A stretch of DNA of 64,000 nt, taken from NCBI GenBank assembly GCA_963667195.1, contig OY762962.1, positions 1,984,001 to 2,048,000 of the forward strand. The letters are read 5' to 3'. Below, piece after piece: positions 9,214 through 17,571 of the stretch; position 1 is the first letter of the stretch; the number at the start of each line of letters is the position of its first letter. Below the pieces are notes generated by a model. It saw only the letters and a list, made by a program, of their open reading frames with translations, was not told the origin of the DNA and ran no database searches. Origin of the DNA: UBA7703 sp963667195. Its GTDB lineage: Bacteria; Bacillota; Clostridia; Christensenellales; CAG-138. The position numbers were made by a program, and so were the translations under genes.

Positions 9214-10416
9214 TACACTGTGACCTATTTGGCAAACGGAGGAACGGGTATGACCACCGATCTGCTGAATCCGCACATTGCACTGACGACTTACGCCGTA
9301 TTGGCCAACAGCTTTACGCGAGCCGACTATGTATTTGATCACTGGAACACGGCAGCGGATGGAACCGGCACCACGGTTGCAGTTGGCAGCACGCAGACCA
9401 TCACTGCCAACACGACGTATTACGCAATCTGGACGCCTGCGCCGTACGCAATCAACTATATTCTGAATGGCGGCGCGAATGCGGCAGCGAACCCCGCAAC
9501 CTATACGATTGAATCCCCGGCCATCACACTGGCTGCGGCTACGCAACCGGGATACACCTTCCTCGGCTGGACGCCCGCAGGCGGGATCCCAACCGGATCG
9601 AGTGGAGTGAAAACCTTCACGGCAAACTGGTCGGCTCCGATTCCGTATGACATCACCTATGTGCTCAACGGCGGAACCAATGCGGCGGGCAACCCCGCAA
9701 CCTACACGGTGGAATCCCCGACCATCACTCTGGCGGGTGCAACTCGCCCAGGGTATGACTTCCTCGGTTGGACGCCGGACGGAACCATTCCTGCCGGGTC
9801 CACGGGTGACGTAACGTTCACCGCAAGGTGGTCCGACGTGCATGTGCATACGGTAACGTACTTCGTCAACGGCGGCACGAACGCAGGGCTTGACGGCGCA
9901 ACACCGTACCGCGTCTATAACGATGTTGCTTACGGCTCGGTCGTACCGGTGCCGACGAACCCGACGCAGGATAACTACTCGTTTGACGGTTGGACAACAG
10001 CGATTCCGGTCAACATGCCGGATCAAGACGTTGTGATCTATGGTACGATGACGCAGCAGCCTGTGCCGCCGGAGATCATCACCAATGATGCAACGCCTCT
10101 TGCCGGACCGGCTCCGACATGGGCACTCATGAACCTGATCATGGCGATTGCGAACGCTCTGGGCATCTCCTCGATCTTCACAATGCTGAAGAGGAAGCGC
10201 GCGGAGGAATTGACGAAACAGAGCAAGGCGTTCCGCTGGTCGACCGTAATTCCTGCGGCAGCAGCCATCCTGGCATTCCTGCTGACGCAGAACTTAACGA
10301 ACAGCACAATGGTCTTGACTGACCAGTGGACGCTTCTCATGGGAGCTATCACATTGATTCAGGCTGTGGTGGTTGGGCTTGGCTTCGGCAAGAAATGGAA
10401 ATTTGCCACGAAGTAA
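8707..10416 (+). CDS. InlB/Flg_new-repeat surface protein, C-terminal segment with membrane anchor
   Basis: 569 residues continuing the repeat array: two near-identical 79-residue repeats, then four divergent ones (LNGGxNAAxNPATYT type, GYxFLGW). A non-repeat C-terminus follows. The motif DATPLAGPAPTWALMNLIM is followed by hydrophobic segments at about residues 470-490, 510-530 and 540-560, with a basic stretch (KRKRAEEL) between. I recall this tail type from Firmicutes repeat proteins, where it probably anchors the protein in the membrane. No LPxTG sortase motif is seen. As with the middle segment, the in-frame sequence begins before the listed GTG start and depends on the upstream frameshift being repaired. 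Confidence 0.65.
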   Translation: MTLYAQWEYNEQFTVSYNENGGTGAMTDTSSPYYDGNLFTVLTNAFTAPTNKHFIGFNTAADGSGTSYTEGSSYAISANVTLYAQWEYNEQFTVSYDENGGTGTMTDTSSPYYDGNLFTVLTNTFTAPAYKHFVGWNDAADGSGTAYATGSSNVIHANVTLYAQWALDEYTVTYLANGGTGMTTDLLNPHIALTTYAVLANSFTRADYVFDHWNTAADGTGTTVAVGSTQTITANTTYYAIWTPAPYAINYILNGGANAAANPATYTIESPAITLAAATQPGYTFLGWTPAGGIPTGSSGVKTFTANWSAPIPYDITYVLNGGTNAAGNPATYTVESPTITLAGATRPGYDFLGWTPDGTIPAGSTGDVTFTARWSDVHVHTVTYFVNGGTNAGLDGATPYRVYNDVAYGSVVPVPTNPTQDNYSFDGWTTAIPVNMPDQDVVIYGTMTQQPVPPEIITNDATPLAGPAPTWALMNLIMAIANALGISSIFTMLKRKRAEELTKQSKAFRWSTVIPAAAAILAFLLTQNLTNSTMVLTDQWTLLMGAITLIQAVVVGLGFGKKWKFATK

Positions 10417-10456
10417 TGACCAACTTTAAGCTCAAACGAACAGCATCAGCTTATGC

Positions 10457-10497
10457 ATGGGAGCCAGACGCGAAAGCGTCTGGCTCCCATCTTCTAT
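10457..10497 (+). terminator. Terminator-like hairpin after the surface-protein gene
   Basis: A perfect 15-bp stem (arms 10457-10471 and 10476-10490) is closed by a GAAA tetraloop and followed by a pyrimidine-rich tract (CTTCTATCTTT). It lies 40 nt after the stop codon. The U-tract is imperfect, but stem length and loop make a terminator likely. Confidence 0.75.
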
Positions 10498-10503
10498 CTT
10501 TGT

Positions 10504-10543
10504 AACACAAGTGTTGACGTAGGGGTGTGGACACCACTACAAT
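10504..10543 (+). promoter_or_regulatory. Sigma-70-type promoter with two adjoining palindromes
   Basis: TTGACG (10514-10519), an 18-nt spacer and TACAAT (10538-10543) make a good vegetative promoter. Two short palindromes overlap it: AACACAAGTGTT (10504-10515) touching the -35, and GGTGTGGACACC (10524-10535) inside the spacer. This arrangement would suit a repressor. The next gene starts about 160 nt downstream. Confidence 0.55.
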
Positions 10544-10711
10544 CATATCAAGTCGCATTCGAGCGGCCGCCAAGTCTCCTCATCTCCTTCTCCAAATCGC
10601 GCCCAGATCGATTTATCTGCGAACCACTGATTCCCGGTATTATTCGAAATATTCAATTGTTTGAAATTTGATAAACGGCATATGCAGCGAAAGAAAGGAT
10701 ACCTTGAATCC

Positions 10712-11872
10712 ATGGTGAAGCAAGAATCTTCCGGAAGCGAAGAGATTAGCAAAATCAAAGATCAAAGTGTTGTGAGGCAATCCAATATAGAGTTGCTTCG
10801 CGTTCTTGCGATGGTTTTGATTGTCATGCATCATTATGTGACCCATGGCACCACAAATTTCGTTTATCTTGATCCGCCGTTGTCTGTGCAAAATGTGTTT
10901 GCCTTATTCTTAGGTGCATTTGGCCGACCGGCAGTTGGGATTTTCGTTCTGATATGCGGGTATTTTTCCATCAAGAGCGAGTTCAAGCTACCGCGTTTTG
11001 TCTCCCTGGTTGCGCAGGTGTTTTCCTATAGCGTGGTTCTCTTACTCGTCGCAAAGTTCATCCTGCCCGGGGGATCGGCGATTGGACGTGATGATGTACT
11101 CGCGTCGATCTTTCCGACTTCTTATGGCACCTACTGGTTTTTTACATCCTATGCCGTCCTGCTCCTGCTTTCACCCTACATAAACAAACTACTGTTAAAG
11201 CTGACACAACAGCAGCATAAAGCCCTCATCTTACTTGTTGCTGTGATCTGGTGTGTGATTCCAACATTGATCGGCGCCAGTTTTGGCGGAAGCGATCTGG
11301 TATATTTCGTTTCTTTCTATATCATCGCCGCATATTTTAGTCTTTATCCACTAAAAGCGAATCCATCCCGCCATTTTGCGCTGTTTGGTTTTTGGGTATT
11401 TGTGATATTTGCCTCCATCGCAACGCCGTCCTATCTATTAAACTACTCCGGCGTTTTTCGGAAATATATCGCGTATTTTATGGAATATAACCGGCTCCCG
11501 GGTGCAATGTGCGCAATAGAGCTGTTTTTGGCAATGTCGCAATCCAAGCCGTTTTACTCAAAGCTCATCAACGGAATCGCAGCGACTTCCTTTGGCATTT
11601 ATCTGATCCATGATAATTTTTTGATTCGTTCTTTCTTGTGGGGAACACTGTTCAACAGCGCGGCATACGTCAGCACCCCGCTGTATTTCGTGCACTTTTT
11701 CGTTTCCGTGATCATCGTTTTCGCCGGTTGCGCGCTGATTGATACACTGTTCTGGAAGTTATCGTTTGGCAAACTGATCCGATCGCTGTTGGATCGGTAT
11801 CTTGAAAAAGCGATTACCTCGATCAAATCTCTGTATGTTCAATTAGAGAAATTTCTTGTAAAGATGATTTAG
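10712..11872 (+). CDS. Acyltransferase family 3 (OafA/WecH-like) membrane protein
   Basis: 386 residues from the preferred ATG; in-frame starts at 10661 (TTG) and 10682 (ATG) also exist but lack a ribosome binding site, whereas AAGAAAGGA lies 12 nt before 10712. After a short polar N-terminus comes SNIELLRVLAMVLIVMHH, the family hallmark with the essential His in the first membrane segment. About ten hydrophobic segments follow. Family members transfer acetyl or other acyl groups to surface polysaccharides or lipids. The acceptor here is unknown. A role in decorating the envelope beside the large surface protein is plausible but only positional. Confidence 0.85.
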   Translation: MVKQESSGSEEISKIKDQSVVRQSNIELLRVLAMVLIVMHHYVTHGTTNFVYLDPPLSVQNVFALFLGAFGRPAVGIFVLICGYFSIKSEFKLPRFVSLVAQVFSYSVVLLLVAKFILPGGSAIGRDDVLASIFPTSYGTYWFFTSYAVLLLLSPYINKLLLKLTQQQHKALILLVAVIWCVIPTLIGASFGGSDLVYFVSFYIIAAYFSLYPLKANPSRHFALFGFWVFVIFASIATPSYLLNYSGVFRKYIAYFMEYNRLPGAMCAIELFLAMSQSKPFYSKLINGIAATSFGIYLIHDNFLIRSFLWGTLFNSAAYVSTPLYFVHFFVSVIIVFAGCALIDTLFWKLSFGKLIRSLLDRYLEKAITSIKSLYVQLEKFLVKMI

Positions 11873-12027
11873 GGTTGAGAAGTTTGCGGATGCTCAACCT
11901 ATGATAAATCATACGGAAATGTTGTTCATTTGTTGTTGCTCTGAACGGTAGTAAACAAAACAAGCAAAGGCTATATCCAAGATTGCGTCCGATAAGTCAA
12001 GTCAAAATGAATGGTTTGAGGTGTAAC

Positions 12028-15000
12028 ATGAGCAGAAGCACGAATGATTTCTTCGAATCGATATCGCTCGGATATAAAGATGCATTTGAAATGATGATGC
12101 AGAGCACGAATGATTCCATATATTTTAAAGATAGTAAATCTCGCTTTCTTTTTGTCAGCAATGCGCAACTTCGAAGACTCAACCAGGCACACATGCAGGA
12201 TGTAGTCGGCAAGTCGGACGTTGATTTCTTCTCGAAAGAACACGCGGCTAAAGCGCTTCAAGAAGAACAAGAAATCATTCGAACCGGGGTTCCGATTCTG
12301 AATGAGGAAGAACATACTTTCTTTGCAAACGGCGAAGAGAGATGGACAAAAGTATCCCGCTACCCGCTTTATAGTAGGGATAAGGATATTATTGGTACAT
12401 GGGGCATCACGACAGACATCACGAATCTGAAGAAAGCTGAGCTGGAAACAAAGGAGCGCGAGGCCAGATTCCATTTGCTAGCCGAAATCACGATTGAAGG
12501 AATTGTGATCCACGATTTCGGGGTCATCAAGGATGTTAATCCGTCGCTTTGCAAGATGTTGGGATACGAACAGAGCGAGGTACTAGGCAGGAATATCGTT
12601 GAGTTTATCAGCCCGCAGGACAGGGCGGCTGTTGCCGAAAGCATGTCAAAAGACTCCGGTCGATTGCTGGAAATCACGCTGATCAATAAAGACGGCACGA
12701 TGTTCATTGCCGAAGTAGAAGGCAGGTCAATGGGGCTAGTCGGCTCAAAACTGCGTATGGCCGCGATTCGCGATATTTCAAAACGTAAACAAACGGAAGA
12801 GGCGTTAAGAGATCGCGAAATCCAGATGCGCTCGATCATGGATACGGCATATGATGCAATCGTGATGATCAATTCGGACGACTGTATTTCATTTTGGAAT
12901 GCCGCGGCGGAACGGATCTTTGGATATCAATCTGGCGATGTGCTAGGCAAGAATCTGAAGGAGGTCATTCAACCGGCTTTGAACCACGAAGAGCAGATGG
13001 TTGATCTTATGAACCTCTTCACGAGCTGCAAAGAGAAACCGATCGGCCAGATTCTTAATTTGGAAGCAGTACGAAGGGATAAAACGATCGTACCGATACA
13101 GTTGTCCTTATCGGCAGTCAAGCTGAGTGATGGTTGGCACACGATCGGCATTATTCGCGACTCCACCGAGCAGAAGAAAAACGAAGAGGAGCTTATCAAC
13201 GCAAAGACGGTTGCGGAAGAAGCAACGCATGCAAAGAGCGAGTTCCTTGCGAATATGAGTCACGAAATCAGAACGCCGATGAATGCGGTCATCGGTTTTT
13301 CCGAGTTGCTGAAGAAGACCGATATGACGGTAAAGCAGCGGGATTACATCAACAAAATTGACGCATCCGCGAAATCTCTGCTTGGGATCATCAATGATAT
13401 CTTAGATTTTTCGAAGATGGAAGCGGGGAAACTCGAGCTGGAAGCCGTTGACTTCAATTTGGATGATGTGATCAACAATGTGATCAGTATGAACTCCAAC
13501 AAGGCTTCGGAGAAGAATATTGAGCTGATCAACAACATTGAAAGCGATGTTCCCTATTGCCTGGTGGGCGATCCGCTTCGGGTCGGGCAGGTGTTGCTAA
13601 ACTTAGTGAATAACGCGGTTAAGTTTACAAATGAGGGGCACGTTTTGGTAGAGGTTTCGCTTGTGGAAATAGCGGATCAATCTTGCCGCATCCGTTTCGC
13701 TGTTTCCGATACAGGAATTGGACTGACCAATGAGCAGAAAGACAAACTGTTCTCTGCGTTTTCACAAGCCGACACATCTGTCACAAGAAGGTTCGGTGGT
13801 ACCGGCTTAGGGCTGACCATTTCCAAACGATTGGTCGAGATGATGAAGGGCACAATCTCGGTTGAGAGCGAGTTCGGCCGCGGAAGCACGTTCTCGTTTG
13901 AAATCGGGCTCCGGCTGCAGAGCGAAGAGAAGGCGAAGCAACCGGTATACAAGAAAAGCCTCCAGAATTTAAAGGTATTGATCGTTGATGACAATGAAGT
14001 CTCCAGAGAAATCCTAAAAGAGCAGATTAGTGCCTTTGGCGTAGATGCTGCCACGGTCGCTTCCGGCAAAGCCGCGATTCAGGAAGTCAAGACCCAGTCC
14101 GTGAAGAAGCCGTTTGATCTGGTCATTATGGACTGGAGAATGCCGGAGATGGATGGCATCGAAGCGGCGAAAACGATTTTGAACGATAAGAGCATCGACC
14201 ATACACCAATGGCGATTATGGTCTCGGCCTTTGGTCGAGAAGAGGTTGCGAAGAAAGCAGAAAAGATCGGTATTCAGAATTTCTTGATGAAGCCCATCAA
14301 TCAATCGCTCCTGTTCGACACGATCGTGAATATGTTCGACATGGATAAAAGCGGTATGACCATTCAAAACAGCACGAAGCCGGACGATGGAACGGATCTG
14401 TATCGAATTAACGGAGTGAGAATTCTTCTTGTCGAGGATAACGTGATCAACCAGGAGGTTGCAACAGAGATCCTCAATAGCGCAGGAGCGGTTGTTGAGA
14501 TCGCAAACAACGGGAAAGAGGCAATCGAGTCTGTTGCAGCGAACGCATATGATCTGGTGCTGATGGACTTGCAGATGCCGATTATGGGCGGATATGAAGC
14601 AACAAAGTTTATCCGTGCGGATCGAAAGAACCTGAATTTGCCGATCATTGCGATGACGGCTCACGCCATGCAAGGCGTCGATGCGGAATGCAAGGCAGCA
14701 GGGATGAACGATTATGTCAGCAAACCAATTGATCCGAGCAATCTTTTTTCAACAATTCTGAGATGGGTTAAACCCAATCGCGATGCGAAGGGCTCGAATG
14801 CGGATCAGTTTCCTGCGAGCGGCAGTACAAACGAAGCCGAGACTCAGTTGCCGGAGAAAATGCCTGGTGTTGACGTTGCCGAGGGGCTCAACCGTGTGGG
14901 CGGCAACAAGAAGCTTTATCGGAAATTGTTGAAGGATTTCGCACAGAACTATCGGACTGTTGTAACGGATATCAGGCAGGGCATAACCGAAGGTAGGATT

Positions 15001-15468
15001 GAAGAGGCAAAGCGGATTGCGCATACGGTAAAAGGCGTATCGGGGAATATATCTGCCCGCGATGTATTCTCGATTTCGGAACGCATTGAAAAAGCGTTGG
15101 CAACCGTACCACCCGCAGATTGCGCGCTATTGCTGGATCAGTTGGACGATGCGCTTCGTAAACTGGCAGACGCCATTGGAGCCCTTGATGTAGAGAAAGA
15201 AGCGGTTTCGGTCAAGGCAGAAGCACCGGAGACGCAGATCGATTTCGAGTCGCTATTGCAGGATGCTGCACGATTGATCTGGTCGGACGATATTGATGCG
15301 GAGAAATCAATTCCGCAACTCAGGCAGGCTTTTGGCATGAAATTCGCAGAAGAGATCGAAGAAGTCGCTGCCAGTGTAGATGGATTTGACTTTGAAGCGG
15401 CAAAGAAACCGATTAAAAAGATCGCGGCTGAACTGAAAATCAGATTGGATGGTGCGGACGATGAATAA
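12028..15468 (+). CDS. Hybrid sensor histidine kinase: PAS-PAS-PAS-HisKA-HATPase-REC-REC-HPt
   Basis: 1146 residues from ATG 12028, chosen because GAGGTG lies just upstream; earlier in-frame starts at 11983 (TTG) and 12007 lack this. No membrane segments are seen, so it senses a cytoplasmic signal. Three PAS domains cover about residues 20-390. HisKA has phospho-acceptor His412 in MSHEIRTP. The HATPase has NNAVKF, DTGIGL and GGTGLGLTIS. Two receiver domains carry Asp702 (MDWRMPEMDG) and Asp847 (MDLQMPIMGG). The HPt domain has His999 (AHTVKGVSGN). All relay residues are intact, so a full His-Asp-His-Asp relay is possible. The overlapping downstream gene, a receiver-diguanylate cyclase, is the likely output. 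Confidence 0.93.
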   Translation: MSRSTNDFFESISLGYKDAFEMMMQSTNDSIYFKDSKSRFLFVSNAQLRRLNQAHMQDVVGKSDVDFFSKEHAAKALQEEQEIIRTGVPILNEEEHTFFANGEERWTKVSRYPLYSRDKDIIGTWGITTDITNLKKAELETKEREARFHLLAEITIEGIVIHDFGVIKDVNPSLCKMLGYEQSEVLGRNIVEFISPQDRAAVAESMSKDSGRLLEITLINKDGTMFIAEVEGRSMGLVGSKLRMAAIRDISKRKQTEEALRDREIQMRSIMDTAYDAIVMINSDDCISFWNAAAERIFGYQSGDVLGKNLKEVIQPALNHEEQMVDLMNLFTSCKEKPIGQILNLEAVRRDKTIVPIQLSLSAVKLSDGWHTIGIIRDSTEQKKNEEELINAKTVAEEATHAKSEFLANMSHEIRTPMNAVIGFSELLKKTDMTVKQRDYINKIDASAKSLLGIINDILDFSKMEAGKLELEAVDFNLDDVINNVISMNSNKASEKNIELINNIESDVPYCLVGDPLRVGQVLLNLVNNAVKFTNEGHVLVEVSLVEIADQSCRIRFAVSDTGIGLTNEQKDKLFSAFSQADTSVTRRFGGTGLGLTISKRLVEMMKGTISVESEFGRGSTFSFEIGLRLQSEEKAKQPVYKKSLQNLKVLIVDDNEVSREILKEQISAFGVDAATVASGKAAIQEVKTQSVKKPFDLVIMDWRMPEMDGIEAAKTILNDKSIDHTPMAIMVSAFGREEVAKKAEKIGIQNFLMKPINQSLLFDTIVNMFDMDKSGMTIQNSTKPDDGTDLYRINGVRILLVEDNVINQEVATEILNSAGAVVEIANNGKEAIESVAANAYDLVLMDLQMPIMGGYEATKFIRADRKNLNLPIIAMTAHAMQGVDAECKAAGMNDYVSKPIDPSNLFSTILRWVKPNRDAKGSNADQFPASGSTNEAETQLPEKMPGVDVAEGLNRVGGNKKLYRKLLKDFAQNYRTVVTDIRQGITEGRIEEAKRIAHTVKGVSGNISARDVFSISERIEKALATVPPADCALLLDQLDDALRKLADAIGALDVEKEAVSVKAEAPETQIDFESLLQDAARLIWSDDIDAEKSIPQLRQAFGMKFAEEIEEVAASVDGFDFEAAKKPIKKIAAELKIRLDGADDE

Positions 15469-16369
15469 TCTGTTTGAACAGGCGACGGTGCTGATTGTTG
15501 ACGATGCAAAGGAGAACATCAGTATTCTTGCGGAGCTCCTCAAACCCGATTACAAGGTTCGGGCAGCGATCAACGGAGAGAAAGCGCTTGAAATTGCATT
15601 TTCCGAGAATCCTCCCGATCTGATACTGCTGGATGTCATCATGCCCGGAATCGATGGGTATGAGGTCTGCAGACGATTGAAAGCGGATCCGCAAACGAAG
15701 GGCATCCCGATCATCTTCGTGACAGGAAAAGTCAACGAAGACGAGGAAATCTTTGGATTTAATCTGGGTGCGGTCGATTACATCAAAAAGCCATTCAACT
15801 CGGTCATCGTAAAAGCCAGAGTCGGTATGCATGTCGAGTTGAAGCAATATCGGGATTATCTGGAGAACATGTCCTATCTGGACGGCCTGACCGGCATATC
15901 AAACAGACGGAAATTCAACGAGTTCCTCGAGTCCACGTGGAATCTCGCAATTCGCGCTTCCATCCCGGTATCTATGGTCATGATGGATATCGATCTATTC
16001 AAGCAATACAACGACAATTATGGACATCAGGGTGGCGATACGTGCTTGATACAGATCGCACACGCTTTAGCAAAGGTCGTCGTTCGTAAGACGGATCTAC
16101 TCGCGAGATACGGCGGCGAAGAATTTGTCTGCATTTTACCGAATACAAACGAGGACAGCGCATTCATCATTGCGGAGAAGCTTCGCTTGGCAGTTGCCGC
16201 GTTGAACATTCCGCACGCCTTCTCCACGGTCGAAAAGTTTGTAACGATCAGCGTAGGCGTAGCCACAAGAATGCCCGCGAAGAATATTTCAAGTGACGAA
16301 CTCCTGCATGCAGCCGATCAAGCGCTCTATTCGTCCAAGAAAAACGGGAGAAACATGACGAGCTGTTAA
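15461..16369 (+). CDS. Response regulator with GGDEF domain (diguanylate cyclase)
   Basis: 302 residues. The N-terminal receiver has phospho-acceptor Asp58 (LLDVIMPGIDG) and the switch Lys in YIKKPF. A short linker leads to the GGDEF domain: LDGLTGISNRR, DIDLFKQYND, and the active-site GGEEF at 218-222. RKTD (209-212) forms the RxxD inhibitory site that binds product c-di-GMP. It should make cyclic di-GMP from two GTP when phosphorylated. The gene overlaps the hybrid kinase by 8 nt; an in-frame ATG at 15449 is an alternative start. The kinase's HPt is the natural phosphodonor, though this is inferred from adjacency. Confidence 0.93.
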   Translation: MNNLFEQATVLIVDDAKENISILAELLKPDYKVRAAINGEKALEIAFSENPPDLILLDVIMPGIDGYEVCRRLKADPQTKGIPIIFVTGKVNEDEEIFGFNLGAVDYIKKPFNSVIVKARVGMHVELKQYRDYLENMSYLDGLTGISNRRKFNEFLESTWNLAIRASIPVSMVMMDIDLFKQYNDNYGHQGGDTCLIQIAHALAKVVVRKTDLLARYGGEEFVCILPNTNEDSAFIIAEKLRLAVAALNIPHAFSTVEKFVTISVGVATRMPAKNISSDELLHAADQALYSSKKNGRNMTSC

Positions 16370-16379
16370 TGGAACACGG

Positions 16380-16499
16380 ATGACCACGATCCTTTCCCGC
16401 AAGATCTTCCGGGAGACCGGAAATCCGTATCTGCCCGGTATCATCAACGGCATCCTGGTCACGCTGATTGCTTGTTCGAACACTCTGACCTGGCTGTAA
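16380..16499 (+). pseudogene. 39-codon ORF resembling the C-terminal membrane tail of a larger protein
   Basis: An ATG-to-stop frame of 39 codons with one hydrophobic stretch (LPGIINGILVTLIACSNTL) preceded by SRKIFRETGN. The pattern is reminiscent of the end of multi-pass hydrolase or acyltransferase membrane proteins, so I read it as a gene remnant. No convincing ribosome binding site is present. It starts 10 nt after the cyclase stop. It could also be a genuine small membrane peptide. Confidence 0.3.
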
Positions 16500-16537
16500 C
16501 GTTGCAGTCGGGAGCGAACGCGATTCCATCCTAAAAC

Positions 16538-16615
16538 CCTGTTAATTCCCTCACAGGGAAAGGGGCTGCCCGGAAACGATTTCTTAGAATCGTTGATTGG
16601 GCAGCCCCGTTTTGT
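16538..16615 (+). terminator. Double hairpin terminator after the kinase/cyclase operon
   Basis: A small hairpin (CCCTGT 16538-16543 / ACAGGG 16553-16558) is followed by a strong nested one. The outer stem is GGGGCTGCCC (16562-16571) / GGGCAGCCCC (16599-16608), the inner stem AACGAT / ATCGTT, then GTTTTG. It separates this operon from the convergent YesN-like gene. Confidence 0.8.
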
Positions 16616-16731
16616 TGCTAAGATCGGTTTGCGGATCTAACGTATCTTAAGTGTTATGTGTAAATTATTGCGATGATACTATGATGATTTAAATCAGCCG
16701 ATTATCTTTGCGGATCATCAAAAATGCAATC

Positions 16732-17550
16732 TCAGTTGACCGGTGTGGTTTCCGACGACTTTCGCAGACGGTACTCGTTCGGAGTCGTACCGAAGTATTT
16801 CTTGAACACGCCGATGAAGTGCTTGTCGGAGGTATATCCGGTCTGTTCCGCAACCTGCTGGATCGTCAGCGAGGCGTTGCTTTTGAGCAGTAGCGCTGCC
16901 TGCATCATGCGCAGTCGCGTCAGAAACTTGGTGTACGATTCGCCCTTCTCCTCGTGAAACACGCTGCTGAGGTAGGCGGGCGTCACGCCGAGCGCTTCCG
17001 CGACGTCTGTCTGCGTGATGGGCTCGGTGAAGTGCGTGGTGATGTAGCCCGCGGCCCGTTCGGCGAGCATCTTGTGCTCGCGGTCGGTCTCCGTAAAGCA
17101 GGTTGCGACAAACTTCGCGATGTTCTTCGGCGTGAGGTCTTCGGGCAGCTGCATCGCGCTGCGGTGCTGGTGGATGATGTGTTCAATGCGCTCAAGCGTT
17201 TCGCGCAGCGCGTCGTCGTTGAGCGGCTTGAGGAGATATTCCGCGACGCCGAAATGCAGCGCAGTGCGCGCGTACTCAAACTCGTCGTAGCCGGTGAGGA
17301 TGATGATGGGCAGCGTCTTGCCGAGGGTGCGGATGCGCTCGATCAACTGGAGCCCGTCCATACCGGGCATCCGCAGGTCGGTGATCACGAGGTCGTACCG
17401 GTTCTCCTCAAATAATGCAAGCGCGGCAACGCCGTCGTGTGCGGCGTCTACAACGGCAAAGCACGGGTGTAAAAGCGGGATGGTACCGATCAGGTAATCC
17501 CGCATCAGCGGTTCGTCTTCCACGACCAACACACGGTAGGAGTTCGACAT
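16732..17550 (-). CDS. YesN-type response regulator with AraC DNA-binding domain
   Basis: 272 residues. The receiver domain spans about 5-120 with acidic pocket Glu11/Asp12, phospho-acceptor Asp58 (ITDLRMPGMDG) and Lys in LLKPL. The C-terminal AraC domain spans about 165-265 with two helix-turn-helix units (TQTDVAEALGVTPAYLSSVF and the TSDKHFIGVFKKYFG block). It is encoded 21 nt downstream of the YesM-like kinase on the same strand. It should activate the divergent oligosaccharide transport and hydrolase operon (19590-26017), inferred from divergent placement and from what is usual for this family. Confidence 0.92.
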   Translation of the reverse strand: MSNSYRVLVVEDEPLMRDYLIGTIPLLHPCFAVVDAAHDGVAALALFEENRYDLVITDLRMPGMDGLQLIERIRTLGKTLPIIILTGYDEFEYARTALHFGVAEYLLKPLNDDALRETLERIEHIIHQHRSAMQLPEDLTPKNIAKFVATCFTETDREHKMLAERAAGYITTHFTEPITQTDVAEALGVTPAYLSSVFHEEKGESYTKFLTRLRMMQAALLLKSNASLTIQQVAEQTGYTSDKHFIGVFKKYFGTTPNEYRLRKSSETTPVN

Positions 17551-17571
17551 AGGGTGTTCCTTTCGGGGTGC

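Noticed and set aside
5829..10026. Long open frames on the minus strand opposite the repeat protein (for example 5829-6731, 7158-8219, 8566-10026)
   Set aside because: They mirror the 237-nt coding periodicity, have Arg/Val/Gly-rich repetitive composition with no family motifs, and lack ribosome binding sites. They are shadows of the plus-strand gene.
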